Source: an alpha proteobacterium L41A (lineage in GTDB: Bacteria > Pseudomonadota > Alphaproteobacteria > Caulobacterales > Caulobacteraceae). Taken from it: a stretch of 51,589 nucleotides of DNA. The stretch covers positions 1 to 51,589 of the forward strand of contig AMYY01000025.1 in assembly GCA_000335735.1 (NCBI GenBank), read 5' to 3'. The translations under genes and the position numbers were made by a program. Below, one piece after another: positions 35,756 to 44,652 of this stretch (positions are counted from its first letter, which is position 1; each line of letters starts with the position of its first letter). The notes below the pieces were generated by a model. It saw only the letters and a program-made list of their open reading frames with translations. It did no database searches and was not told where the DNA came from.

Positions 35756-37279
35756 CTAGGGCCTGGGCCGCTCGCGGAATCGTTCCAGCAGGTCCAGACG
35801 GGCGCTGAAAGGCACGGGCGTCACGGTCGGTCCCGGATTGACGAAGTTCATCAGCCGGGTGTCTCTCAGCGTCGTCGTGGGCCAGCGCGGCCGCCCGACG
35901 CCGTTGGGATCGCCCGAGCGCGCGAAGGCGGTCCAGTAGCCCATCATGGCCTCCGACGCCTTCCGGTCCCGATCCTCAACCGGATACGGCAGGGTGTTCA
36001 ACGTGCCGAAGACATAGGGCCGCTCGATCGCATGGGTCGCGCCGCCATGCGGCTCCGGGTTCTGCGGCGACGAGATATCGAATCGATAGAGCCAGGCCGG
36101 ATGGCCCGCCTTCGCATGCAGCCGCGCCAGCATCCGGGCCGGTTCTGAAAACACCAGATCCGTGATCGCCAGCTTGTCGAACGCCTCCAGCCCGCCATAG
36201 GCCTGAACCGCGTCGGCCCGCTCAAGCCAGGTCATGTCGTCGTCGATCTGACCATAGCCGTTACGATCCGTGGGCCGCATCCACCAGAATTCGGCGCTGT
36301 TGCTGCCGATGATGAAGGGCACCGGGGCCTGCCGCCCCGCCTTGAAGACCGCCTCTACGGTGGACGGCACGATCCGCCCGTCGATCAGCGTCAGGTCGCC
36401 GTTGGCGAAGACCGGCGGCGGCGTCAGGAACAGATCGGCCGGCGCCGCGCGCAAATCCGCCGCCGTTCGCAGTCCCGCGCCATAGGCCCACACCTCGCCC
36501 CGTTCACGCGCTGAGGGCGCGCCATAGGCGCCCTTGCGGTCCAGCGGCGTCTGCAACTCCCGGCCCAGGCCGGACTGCACGATCGCCCGGTCGAACAGCC
36601 CGCGCGCCGGCGGCGAGATCATCAGGCGCGTGACGATCGCCCCGCCCGCCGACTCGCCGAAAATGGTCACGTTCTCGGGGTCGCCGCCGAAGGCCGCGAT
36701 ATTGGCGCGCACCCATTTCAGCGCCGCCGTCACGTCCATCAGCCCATAGTTGCCCGCCGCCTCGCCCGCCGGCCGCTCGGCCGCCAGCGCCGGATGATCG
36801 AAGAAGCCCAGCCGCCCCAGTCGATAGTTCAGCGTCACCACGACCATGCCGCGCTTGGCCAGGCTGGTTCCATCATACAGCGGCGCGGTTCCCGACCCGT
36901 TCACCAGGCCGCCGCCGTGGATCCACACCATGACCGGCGCGGCCTGCCTCACCCCGATCGGCCGCCAGACGTTCAGGTTCAGACAGTCCTCGCTCATCGG
37001 CAAGGGACCGACGCCGGGGTCGCCGTTCGGGGGCGCCTGGATGCACAGCGGACCATAGGCCGAGGCGTCGCGCTGGCCTTGCCAGGTCGGCGCGGGACCG
37101 GGCGGTCGCCAACGCCGCTCGGCCGTCGGCGGCGCGGCATAGGGAATGTTCTTGAACGTCGCCACATCGGCATCCGCGCGTCCGGTCAGGACGCCCTGTG
37201 GAATGCGGACGGTGGGCTGCTGGTCGGCTACGGGCGCCATCATGAGCGAGAGGGTGGCGAAAACGCCGGTGATTGTCAT
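35756..37279 (-). CDS. Type B carboxylesterase (PnbA-like), exported
   Basis: A 507-residue alpha/beta-hydrolase of the type B carboxylesterase family. The nucleophile is Ser210 in FGESAGG; the oxyanion-hole HGGG is at about residue 121, and EDCLNLNVW is the family signature 2. A short hydrophobic N-terminus (MTITGVFATLSLMMAPVA) suggests export. Members hydrolyse esters and some xenobiotics; the substrate here is unknown. It is convergent with gor (9-bp gap) and divergent from the histidine kinase gene, with a 120-bp shared promoter region. Confidence 0.9.
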   Translation of the reverse strand: MTITGVFATLSLMMAPVADQQPTVRIPQGVLTGRADADVATFKNIPYAAPPTAERRWRPPGPAPTWQGQRDASAYGPLCIQAPPNGDPGVGPLPMSEDCLNLNVWRPIGVRQAAPVMVWIHGGGLVNGSGTAPLYDGTSLAKRGMVVVTLNYRLGRLGFFDHPALAAERPAGEAAGNYGLMDVTAALKWVRANIAAFGGDPENVTIFGESAGGAIVTRLMISPPARGLFDRAIVQSGLGRELQTPLDRKGAYGAPSARERGEVWAYGAGLRTAADLRAAPADLFLTPPPVFANGDLTLIDGRIVPSTVEAVFKAGRQAPVPFIIGSNSAEFWWMRPTDRNGYGQIDDDMTWLERADAVQAYGGLEAFDKLAITDLVFSEPARMLARLHAKAGHPAWLYRFDISSPQNPEPHGGATHAIERPYVFGTLNTLPYPVEDRDRKASEAMMGYWTAFARSGDPNGVGRPRWPTTTLRDTRLMNFVNPGPTVTPVPFSARLDLLERFRERPRP

Positions 37280-37399
37280 CCGCGCTGATTAGCAAAATAC
37301 GGCGGCGCGCCAATCACCTTGCGATCACAGTTGGCGACAGCGAAGCCGGAGAACCGATTTCGATGTCGCGCGTTATCGCCAAGCTGTGCGGGGTAAGCG

Positions 37400-38908
37400 T
37401 TGAACGAAGCGGTGAAATCTGGCGATCCGACCGTTAATTTGGGTGCGGCTTTCGAAGCCTCGCCCAATCCCTATGTGCTGCTTACGCCGGACCTGAGGAT
37501 CGCTGAGGTCAACCAGGCCTATATGGATGTCACGGGCGCCAAACGCAGCGATGTTTTGGGTCAACTTCTTTTCGCCGCCTTTGACTCGGGCCCCGGCTCG
37601 GACGCCCCGGACAATGTTCGCCAGGTACGGGCGTCACTGGAGAAGGCGCGCGATACCCGACAACGCGATCACCTGGCGGTCGTGCGCTTTTCGATGCCGA
37701 GGACGCAGCCCGACGGCAGCGAAATCTTCGAAGAGCGGCTCTGGAGCGCCACCCATACGCCCATACTGAACGCCGACGGCGAAGTGGTCATGCTGCTTCA
37801 GCACACCACGGATGTTACGGACCTGGCGCCCGTCATCCGCCCGGACGAGCCGACGACCGCTTTGGACGCCATCGTCGGCGGCTCAGTGCTTCGTCGGGCC
37901 CAGTCGGTTCAGGAGGACAATCGTCGCCTGGAGACCGAGCGCAATCGTCTCGTTGAGATGTTCATGCAGGCCCCCGGCTTCGTCGCGATCATGTCCGGAC
38001 CGGATCATCGGTTCCAGATGCACAACGACGCCTACAGCCAGCTCATCGGACACCGGGATATCGCCGACAAGCCGGTCAGGCAGGCCCTGCCGGAACTGGA
38101 AGGCCAAGGCTTCTACGATCTGCTCGACAGCGTCTTCGCCACAGGCGAACCCTATGAAGGGCGCGAAAGCGCGGCCCAGCTGCAGCGTAAGCCCGACGGG
38201 CTGCTCGAAACCGTCTATCTCAACTTCATCTACCAGCCGATCCGCGACGACGCGGGCGCGGTGGTGGGCATCTTCGTGCAGGGCCACGACATTACCGAGA
38301 ACGTCTTGGCGGCCCAGCGCCAGAAGTTGATGATCGACGAACTGAACCATCGCGTGAAGAACACCCTCGCCACGGTGCAATCCATCGCCATCCAGACCGC
38401 TCGCTCCAATACCGACCCGGCCAGCTTCGCCGAGACCTTCCAGTCCCGGATCATGGCCCTGTCGCATACGCATAACCTGCTGACACAAAGCCATTGGGAG
38501 GGCGCCGACCTCCGCGCCATTCTGGAGCACGAGACAGCGGCCTATGGACCGACCCGGATCAGTCTCAACGGGCCGCCGGTGTCTCTCGAACCCGCTGTCG
38601 TTCTGTCGCTTGGCATGATCTTCCACGAGCTGGCGACGAACGCCGCCAAATATGGCGCGCTATATACGCCGGATGGTCGCGTCTTCATTGATTGGGGGGT
38701 GGCGGATCAACGCGCCCGGAAATTGAAGCTGAACTGGCGCGAAATCGGCGGCCCCAAGGTTGCGGTTCCGGCCAGGAAGGGTTTTGGCAGCCGCTTGATT
38801 GAGCGAAACATTCGCCATGATCTGGCGGGCGAGATCGATCTGGTCTACGCCCCCGAAGGATTGATCGCGGAACTGACAGTTCCATTGGACAGGACCGCCG
38901 CACAATGA
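37400..38908 (+). CDS. PAS-domain HWE/HisKA_2-type sensor histidine kinase
   Basis: A 502-residue soluble sensor kinase. Two PAS domains (about residues 10-150 and 185-300, the second ending in GIFVQGHDITE) precede the kinase. The phospho-acceptor is His317 in DELNHRVKNTLATVQSIA, the family signature. An ATPase domain follows with FHELATNAAKYGAL and GFGSRLI. There is no transmembrane segment, so it senses a cytoplasmic cue, perhaps light or redox; no FMN-binding Cys motif (NCRFLQ) is present. The start is TTG 37400, since no in-frame ATG or GTG lies before the first PAS; the GGGGTAAG just ahead is a fair ribosome binding site. It overlaps the response regulator gene by 4 bp. Confidence 0.9.
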   Translation: MNEAVKSGDPTVNLGAAFEASPNPYVLLTPDLRIAEVNQAYMDVTGAKRSDVLGQLLFAAFDSGPGSDAPDNVRQVRASLEKARDTRQRDHLAVVRFSMPRTQPDGSEIFEERLWSATHTPILNADGEVVMLLQHTTDVTDLAPVIRPDEPTTALDAIVGGSVLRRAQSVQEDNRRLETERNRLVEMFMQAPGFVAIMSGPDHRFQMHNDAYSQLIGHRDIADKPVRQALPELEGQGFYDLLDSVFATGEPYEGRESAAQLQRKPDGLLETVYLNFIYQPIRDDAGAVVGIFVQGHDITENVLAAQRQKLMIDELNHRVKNTLATVQSIAIQTARSNTDPASFAETFQSRIMALSHTHNLLTQSHWEGADLRAILEHETAAYGPTRISLNGPPVSLEPAVVLSLGMIFHELATNAAKYGALYTPDGRVFIDWGVADQRARKLKLNWREIGGPKVAVPARKGFGSRLIERNIRHDLAGEIDLVYAPEGLIAELTVPLDRTAAQ

Positions 38909-39282
38909 CCCAGCCCCTCACCGGCCGCCGCGTGCTTGTCGTCGAAGACGAATCGCTCGTCGCCATGCTCCTGGAAACGATTCTGGAGGACATGGAGTGC
39001 GTGCCGATCGGTCCTGCATCCAGTGTGGATGAAGGCCAGAAGCTGGCGCGCGAGACGGAGAATCTCGACGCCGCGCTGCTGGACGTCAATGTCGCCGGTC
39101 GTCAGGTCTTCCCCGTCGCCGAGGCGCTGAAGGCACGCGGCGTGCCGTTCGTCTTTTCGACCGGCTACGGCGAAGGTGGTCTGCCCGACGAATGGCGCGG
39201 CCAACCGACGATTCAGAAGCCCTTCACAGAAGTCGCCATCCGCGACGCCTTGATGAAGGCCATGGGCGTCGCGGAGGCTTAA
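38905..39282 (+). CDS. Single-domain response regulator
   Basis: A 125-residue CheY-like receiver with no output domain. The acidic pocket is Glu14-Asp15, the phosphorylation site Asp60 (ALLDVNVAG), and the conserved Lys is in IQKPF (Lys105). It overlaps the kinase stop by 4 bp (ATGA), so it is translated with it and is most likely its phosphate partner. Such pairs are common in alphaproteobacteria, where the free receiver may act as a phosphate sink or relay. It converges with the type IIL enzyme, leaving a 3-bp gap. Confidence 0.92.
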   Translation: MTQPLTGRRVLVVEDESLVAMLLETILEDMECVPIGPASSVDEGQKLARETENLDAALLDVNVAGRQVFPVAEALKARGVPFVFSTGYGEGGLPDEWRGQPTIQKPFTEVAIRDALMKAMGVAEA

Positions 39283-39285
39283 AGC

Positions 39286-42200
39286 CTAACTCGGCATCCT
39301 TCGCGGCGCGAACCAGCCTGCGTCCGTCATCTGAACGGATCCCGCCACTGCGAGCACCTTGAGCGTATGTGTAATCAGCCGCTTTGCACGCGGCTGACTG
39401 CCCTCGAACTCGTCCATCAGCTCGGTCGGCGACATCGGAACGCCCTGTCGGCGCAGGATTGAGAGCAGGCTGGACGCCAGAACGCCGGGCTGTTCGGGAA
39501 ACAGGGCCTTCTGCCTCGATGTCGGTAGAAGAGGCTGCGCCGGTCTTGCAGTCCCTTGGCGCACCTTGCCGGCTTGATAGTCCGGTCGCAGGAAGTGGAT
39601 GTCGCCCTGCGCCTCCTGCTCCGCCCTGGTCTGGTTCAGCTGGATCAGACGCTCGACGATCTGCCTGTCCGCCAGGTCGTCAGGCCAGCCATAGGCCTTG
39701 GCGACCAGTTGATCGAGGCGTTGATGCAGATGGTCGATGATGCCGACGCGCCCTTGGTCATAGATCGCACATTCAGCGTCCGACCCGTCATCGCCCAGGC
39801 CTATCCTGGCTCTGGCGTTGTAAAGGCCGGTCATCGTCATGGCGTCGCTGTCGCGCAGGACGTCAGCCCTCAACGCATCGAGTTCTTCGGCCAGGACGCC
39901 GATCTCTGCCGCCAAGGCGGCGCCCGCATCCGGAAATGGAAAGGTGTCGAAACAGGCCCCTTTCACATAGACGGCCTCGCGTTCGTATTCGCCGATGCGG
40001 CCCGCGTTGGCGGCGAACCATGCGCGATGCTGGCGCGAAGACAAGACGCCAAGCACGAACGGATCATCGCTGGCGATCACCACCAGTTTGTTGTCCGGCA
40101 AGGTGGCGGCATCCATGAATCGAAACCAGCGATGTTTGGCGGTTTCTATGGTGACGATAAAGCGGCTCAATCCCTCCAGGGCGTCGCGCAGATCACGACG
40201 CGGCTCTCCGAAGATCCACCAGTTGTCGCGATAGGCCGCCCGGTTGTTGCGATCCCGATCCGGCTTCACCGTCTCCAGAAGATGCTGGAACAGCAGCGGA
40301 TGGCGACGACGCGCCTCGCCTTCGTCCCAGCCGAAGAAATCAATGACCTGCAGCCCGCGTGATCGATCCGCCAGATCTCGGCCATTCCGATAGTCACGAA
40401 CCGGCGACGGCGCCTGCGGGTCTGAGCCGGACAGGAGGCGTTTGGCCTTCTCTGACGTGACCTGAAAACCCGAGCCCATCAGCTGCACGCCGCGATAGGC
40501 CAGCACGGCGTTAGCCTTAAGCTGTCGAACGCGCGTCAATCGACTGTCCAGCATCAGGTCCGCGCCGATGTCGCCGTGACGCTCCTCGAACGTCGTGGCA
40601 TCCGCATCCTTGACCCTCAGCCATCGCCCTTGTCCGTCCGGCTCGCCCCGCTCGGCGACCGACATGGCGATCCTGACGTCAGCGCATCCCACGCCCCTGG
40701 CCCACGGATGGTCCGCGATGGCGAAGACGATCCTGATCGGCGGCCGTTTGGCCAGATGATGTTCGATCACGCGTCGCGAGAAGGTCTGGGTGATCGAATT
40801 GGTGGTGATGAGCCCAAAGCGCCGCAACCGCGTATCCGGCCCCGTCAGTATCTCCGCCGCCCGGTCCCACCAGGCCATCACAAGGTCTGCCGAAAGAAAT
40901 CGACCGCCCCGGATCGTTGAGAGAGCATCGACGTAGCCGTCGCCCAACTCTCGTCTCAGGCCTTTGCCGCCAATGAAGGGCGGATTGCCGACGATGAATT
41001 CAACGTCCGGCCAAGGTGTGGGGCGCGGGTCGATATAGCGAACTCGCTCTCGCTCGGCCTGATCACGTCCATGGACCATCTCGACGCGCGAGAACTCCAG
41101 CAGGGCGTCGGCCTGTTGGATGGTGCGAAAGTTCTTGAGGATGGGCTCCGACGGCATCGGCGCGCCGGATATGCGGAAGTGCCACTGAAGATGGCCGATC
41201 CACATGACCATCTCGGCGATCCAGGCGGCGTTGGCGTTCTTTTCTATCCCATAGAATTGCTCGGGGCTGACCACCCGCCCGTCGAACGCCAGCACGCCCT
41301 GATGCTCGCCCATCTCTGCCAGTGTGCTGAAGATTTCCTCTTCCAGCTCCTTCATCATTCGCATGGCGACGTAGAGGAAATTGCCCGTGCCGCAGGCGGG
41401 ATCCAGCACGCGCGTCTTGCACAGCTGATCATGAAACGCGTGCAGGCGGCGACGCGCCTTGACGACGTCACCCTGCATGAAATCCGCAACGGCTTCGCCC
41501 TCCACCGCCTCCCAATCCGCGCGCAACGGTTCCATGATCGTTGGCGCGATCAGGCGCTCGACATAGGCGCGAGGCGTGTAATGCGCGCCCAGTTCGGCCC
41601 GCTCAGCCGGGTCTAGCGCCTGCTCCAGCAGGGTTCCGAAGATGGCTGGCTCGACGTCGGTCCAGTCGCTCTTCGCCGCAGCGATCAAGGCTTCCAACTC
41701 GCCTTCCTCGATGGGCAGCGTTTCGACCGTGCTGTAGAGGCCTCCGTTGAACCGGCGGATCTGTTGGCGGGTGGCGAGGCAATAGCCGCCCTGATCCATC
41801 GCCACGAACAACGACCGCGCGCCCTGGTGGAAGCGCTCCGCCTCCCCGCGATAGCTTTCGAGTAAGCTCAGAAAGCTTCGCCGCTCGATCAGTCCGACGC
41901 TGTCCGCAAACATGGCGAATATGCATTGCATCACGAAACGCGCGGTCTTGCTCGCCTGCGCGGCGCGATCGACTGGCCCAAGCCCGACCTGCCGCCGACC
42001 GTTGATCGACTTTACCAACCAAGCCAGAGACTTTGCGATTTCCGTTGTAACCGCCGCCGACCGGGCGGCTGGGTCGAGCGACATCGGATCGGTCCAGACC
42101 CGGCGCAGCCGCTCTCTGACCTCGGGCGAGCGCAGCTGGTCTAGCGTGATCCGATAGCCCGCCCGATCTGGAAACGGCGCATAGATCTTGCCTTGCCTCG

Positions 42201-42684
42201 CAAAGTCCGACCACAGCTCGATCGACCGTCCGACATCCACCGTGATGAGGAACGGCGGCCATTCCGCCAAGGCCTTGGCGTAGTTTTCAGCCTGCCGCTT
42301 GGCGACCCGCATGACGCGATCGAGCGCGTCCATCGACGGCGGATGCGCCTTTCCGGCGGACTTGCCCAACAAAGCCAGTTGCGCGGCGGGGTCCAGCGGA
42401 CCTCCGTCGCGGCGTTTGCGCGACTGTTTGGCCTCCAGGACAAAACAGTCCCGTTTGGCGCAATCGATCCAGCCCGCCGTCATCTGCCCATTGTCGTGAT
42501 GAAAGCGGATCGGCCGCTCGAAGCAATAATCCAGATCGCCCGCGCGTTCGTCGTCCGGCGCGGGGACGCCGATCAGGCGGCAGAGCTGAATGATGAAGGT
42601 CTGATAGTGGGCGCGTTCGCTGATCGGCGCAGCGGACCAGTGTTTGATGAAGGCTTCGACATCGTCTGATTGTTCTGCGTCCAT
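39286..42684 (-). CDS. MmeI-like single-chain restriction-modification enzyme (type IIL)
   Basis: A 1132-residue enzyme with the MmeI layout. The N-terminal nuclease has Asp74-X9-Glu84-Ala-Lys86, the same D-X9-EXK spacing as MmeI, so cleavage is likely intact. A helical connector (about 130-360) follows, then a gamma-class adenine-N6 methyltransferase with motif X near GAHYTPRAYV (366-375), motif I LDPACGTGNF (427-436) and motif IV NPPF (567-570). A target-recognition domain comes next (DDPFVLGVLSSRQHRAWF), then a C-terminal extension (about 1069-1132) that looks like a winged helix. The target sequence cannot be read off. ATG 42684 has no ribosome binding site. It starts 34 bp after the hutI stop across AT-rich DNA, suggesting an acquired gene. 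No separate methylase or specificity gene is near. Confidence 0.88.
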   Translation of the reverse strand: MDAEQSDDVEAFIKHWSAAPISERAHYQTFIIQLCRLIGVPAPDDERAGDLDYCFERPIRFHHDNGQMTAGWIDCAKRDCFVLEAKQSRKRRDGGPLDPAAQLALLGKSAGKAHPPSMDALDRVMRVAKRQAENYAKALAEWPPFLITVDVGRSIELWSDFARQGKIYAPFPDRAGYRITLDQLRSPEVRERLRRVWTDPMSLDPAARSAAVTTEIAKSLAWLVKSINGRRQVGLGPVDRAAQASKTARFVMQCIFAMFADSVGLIERRSFLSLLESYRGEAERFHQGARSLFVAMDQGGYCLATRQQIRRFNGGLYSTVETLPIEEGELEALIAAAKSDWTDVEPAIFGTLLEQALDPAERAELGAHYTPRAYVERLIAPTIMEPLRADWEAVEGEAVADFMQGDVVKARRRLHAFHDQLCKTRVLDPACGTGNFLYVAMRMMKELEEEIFSTLAEMGEHQGVLAFDGRVVSPEQFYGIEKNANAAWIAEMVMWIGHLQWHFRISGAPMPSEPILKNFRTIQQADALLEFSRVEMVHGRDQAERERVRYIDPRPTPWPDVEFIVGNPPFIGGKGLRRELGDGYVDALSTIRGGRFLSADLVMAWWDRAAEILTGPDTRLRRFGLITTNSITQTFSRRVIEHHLAKRPPIRIVFAIADHPWARGVGCADVRIAMSVAERGEPDGQGRWLRVKDADATTFEERHGDIGADLMLDSRLTRVRQLKANAVLAYRGVQLMGSGFQVTSEKAKRLLSGSDPQAPSPVRDYRNGRDLADRSRGLQVIDFFGWDEGEARRRHPLLFQHLLETVKPDRDRNNRAAYRDNWWIFGEPRRDLRDALEGLSRFIVTIETAKHRWFRFMDAATLPDNKLVVIASDDPFVLGVLSSRQHRAWFAANAGRIGEYEREAVYVKGACFDTFPFPDAGAALAAEIGVLAEELDALRADVLRDSDAMTMTGLYNARARIGLGDDGSDAECAIYDQGRVGIIDHLHQRLDQLVAKAYGWPDDLADRQIVERLIQLNQTRAEQEAQGDIHFLRPDYQAGKVRQGTARPAQPLLPTSRQKALFPEQPGVLASSLLSILRRQGVPMSPTELMDEFEGSQPRAKRLITHTLKVLAVAGSVQMTDAGWFAPRRMPS

Positions 42685-42718
42685 GCAGACAATCTATGGT
42701 TCAATTCCTGATCGCAAT

Positions 42719-43930
42719 CTATACGTGTTTTCTATCTCGGCACACGGCGTTGAGCAAAGGCTTGCCTAGCCAATAACAAAGCTCGGCCGGTCGCGAGATA
42801 TCCCAGATCGCAAGGTCGGCCGCCTTGCCGACTTCGAGCGTTCCAACCTCACCCAACAGGCCCAGCGCCCTCGCCGCCTCTCGCGTCGCGCCGGCCAGGG
42901 CCTCTTCCGGCGTCAGGCGGAACTGGACGCAGGCGAGGTTGAGCGCGGCGGTCATGGAAGCGACGGGAGATGTGCCGGGGTTGCAGTCGGTCGCGACGGC
43001 CATTCGCACGCCGTGGCGGCGCAGCAGATCGACGGGCGGCGCCTTCGTCTCGCGCAGCATCAGATAGGCGCCGGGGAGCAGCACGGCGACCACACCGGCC
43101 TCGGCCATGGCGGCGACGCCGTCTTCGGTCGCATGTTCGATGTGATCGGCGGACAGGGCCTCATACCGCGCCGCCAGGGCCGCACCACCGCCGTTCGACA
43201 ACTGGTCGGCGTGCAGCTTGACCGGTAGCCCCAGCGCGCGCGCCTTGTCGAACAGGCGCGACACTTCTGCGGTCGAGAAGGCGATGGGCTCGCAATAGGC
43301 GTCGACCGCATCGACCAGACCTTCGGCATGGGCGGCGGGCAGGATGTGGTCGATGGCCAGATCGACATAGGCGGCCCGGTCGTCGCGATATTCAGGCGGC
43401 ACGGCATGCAGGCCCAGATAGCTGGTGCGGACACGCACGCCGCCCTCGCGCCCGATCTGGCGGGCAACGCGCAGCATCTTCAGCTCCGTCTCAAGATCGA
43501 GACCATAGCCGGACTTGATCTCGACGGTGGTGACTCCGGTGGCTTTCAGCCCCGCCAGACGCGTCATGCCCGAGGCGAACAGGTCATCCTCCGAGGCGGC
43601 GCGCGTCGCTTTCACTGAGGAAACGATGCCGCCGCCCGCCCGCGCGATCTCCTCATAGGTCGCTCCGCCCAGCCGCTGTTCGAACTCGGCCGAACGGTCG
43701 CCGCCGAACACCAGATGGGTGTGGCAGTCGATCAGGCCAGGCGTGATCCATCGCCCGTCCAGCCGCTCGGTTTCAGCCGCTTCCAAGGCCGGCAGATCAG
43801 CGCGCGGCCCCACCCAGGCGATGCAGCCATCGGCGACGACCACGGCGGCGTCCTGAATCGCGCCATAAGGGACCGGTCCCTCGACCATGGTGGCGACATG
43901 GCAATCGATCAGAAGACGGTCGGCCTTCAT
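42719..43930 (-). CDS. hutI: Imidazolonepropionase
   Basis: A 403-residue amidohydrolase that opens the imidazolone ring of 4-imidazolone-5-propionate to give N-formimino-glutamate, step three of histidine degradation. Metal and catalytic motifs are visible: [15 protein letters not shown] near the N-terminus, [24 protein letters not shown] and [14 protein letters not shown] 43930 was chosen because the hutC stop overlaps it (ATGA), and the frame upstream belongs to hutC sequence. The tail ([12 protein letters not shown]) enters AT-rich DNA. Confidence 0.95.
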   Translation of the reverse strand: MKADRLLIDCHVATMVEGPVPYGAIQDAAVVVADGCIAWVGPRADLPALEAAETERLDGRWITPGLIDCHTHLVFGGDRSAEFEQRLGGATYEEIARAGGGIVSSVKATRAASEDDLFASGMTRLAGLKATGVTTVEIKSGYGLDLETELKMLRVARQIGREGGVRVRTSYLGLHAVPPEYRDDRAAYVDLAIDHILPAAHAEGLVDAVDAYCEPIAFSTAEVSRLFDKARALGLPVKLHADQLSNGGGAALAARYEALSADHIEHATEDGVAAMAEAGVVAVLLPGAYLMLRETKAPPVDLLRRHGVRMAVATDCNPGTSPVASMTAALNLACVQFRLTPEEALAGATREAARALGLLGEVGTLEVGKAADLAIWDISRPAELCYWLGKPLLNAVCRDRKHV

Positions 43931-44652
43931 TGGCGAGGCTCCTTTGCCAAAACAGGTGAATGGGCTGACGAGAAGCGCGCCACCAGATCGTATCGGTCGC
44001 CGGGGAAGGTCTGCCACACCCGCGTCACCCCCTGCCCGTCCCGCCATGTCCGCCGGTCGACGCATAGACAGGCGGCGCCGGGCCTGAGTTCCAGTAGGCG
44101 GGCAGCGCGGGCGTCCGCCGCGATCGCTGAAATGCGGTTCTCCGCCTCGGTCCACGGCGCGGAGTCCAGCAGCCAGCTTCCTGGCGGAACCGTATGAAAA
44201 TCCACCTCTATGGCTTGAGGCGCCGCGCCGAGCGCGATCAGTCGATGTTCCAAGGCCAGGGGCGCGCCGTCGGCGCTATGCAGACAGGTCAGATCCAGCA
44301 AAAGACCACCCGACGCCAGTTCGATTTCGTCCTCACCGTCCGGCTCGCGTTGGATCCGCTCCAGCAGGACGTAGCCGTAAGTCTGCCCGCGCTCGATCAC
44401 CTCGGCCCGCAGATCGGGAATAGCCAGAACAGCGGCGTGGGCCTTGGGCTGGGCGACGAAGGTCCCGGCACGACGCCGACGCGTCACCAGCCCCCGCCCT
44501 GCCAGTTCCGAGATGGCCTTGGAGACCGTCATGCGCGAACAGTCGTAGCGTTCGGTCAGCTCATGCTCGAACGGAATGCGGTCGCCGGGCGAAAGCGCGC
44601 CGGACAGGATAAGCCCCTCCAGATCGGCGTAGATTCGGCGATGCAGGCTCAC
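43927..44652 (-). CDS. hutC: Histidine utilisation repressor HutC (GntR family)
   Basis: A 241-residue GntR-type regulator of the HutC subfamily. Residues about 5-70 form the winged helix ([21 protein letters not shown], 21 residues beginning at about residue 24, shortened here to [18 protein letters not shown]), and about 90-235 the UTRA ligand domain. In other bacteria HutC represses the hut operon until urocanate binds. GTG 44652 is chosen because it overlaps the hutF stop (GTGA), and its own stop overlaps hutI; so hutF, hutC and hutI are one tightly coupled transcript and HutC likely controls its own synthesis. The palindrome at 46056-46069 is a plausible operator. Confidence 0.9.
   Translation of the reverse strand: MSLHRRIYADLEGLILSGALSPGDRIPFEHELTERYDCSRMTVSKAISELAGRGLVTRRRRAGTFVAQPKAHAAVLAIPDLRAEVIERGQTYGYVLLERIQREPDGEDEIELASGGLLLDLTCLHSADGAPLALEHRLIALGAAPQAIEVDFHTVPPGSWLLDSAPWTEAENRISAIAADARAARLLELRPGAACLCVDRRTWRDGQGVTRVWQTFPGDRYDLVARFSSAHSPVLAKEPRQ

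Noticed and set aside
39286..42684. A multi-gene phage-defence system (BREX, DISARM or type I R-M) around the methyltransferase
   Set aside because: Neighbours are a response regulator and hut genes; no helicase, protease, PLD or specificity gene is present, so a stand-alone type IIL enzyme is the better reading.
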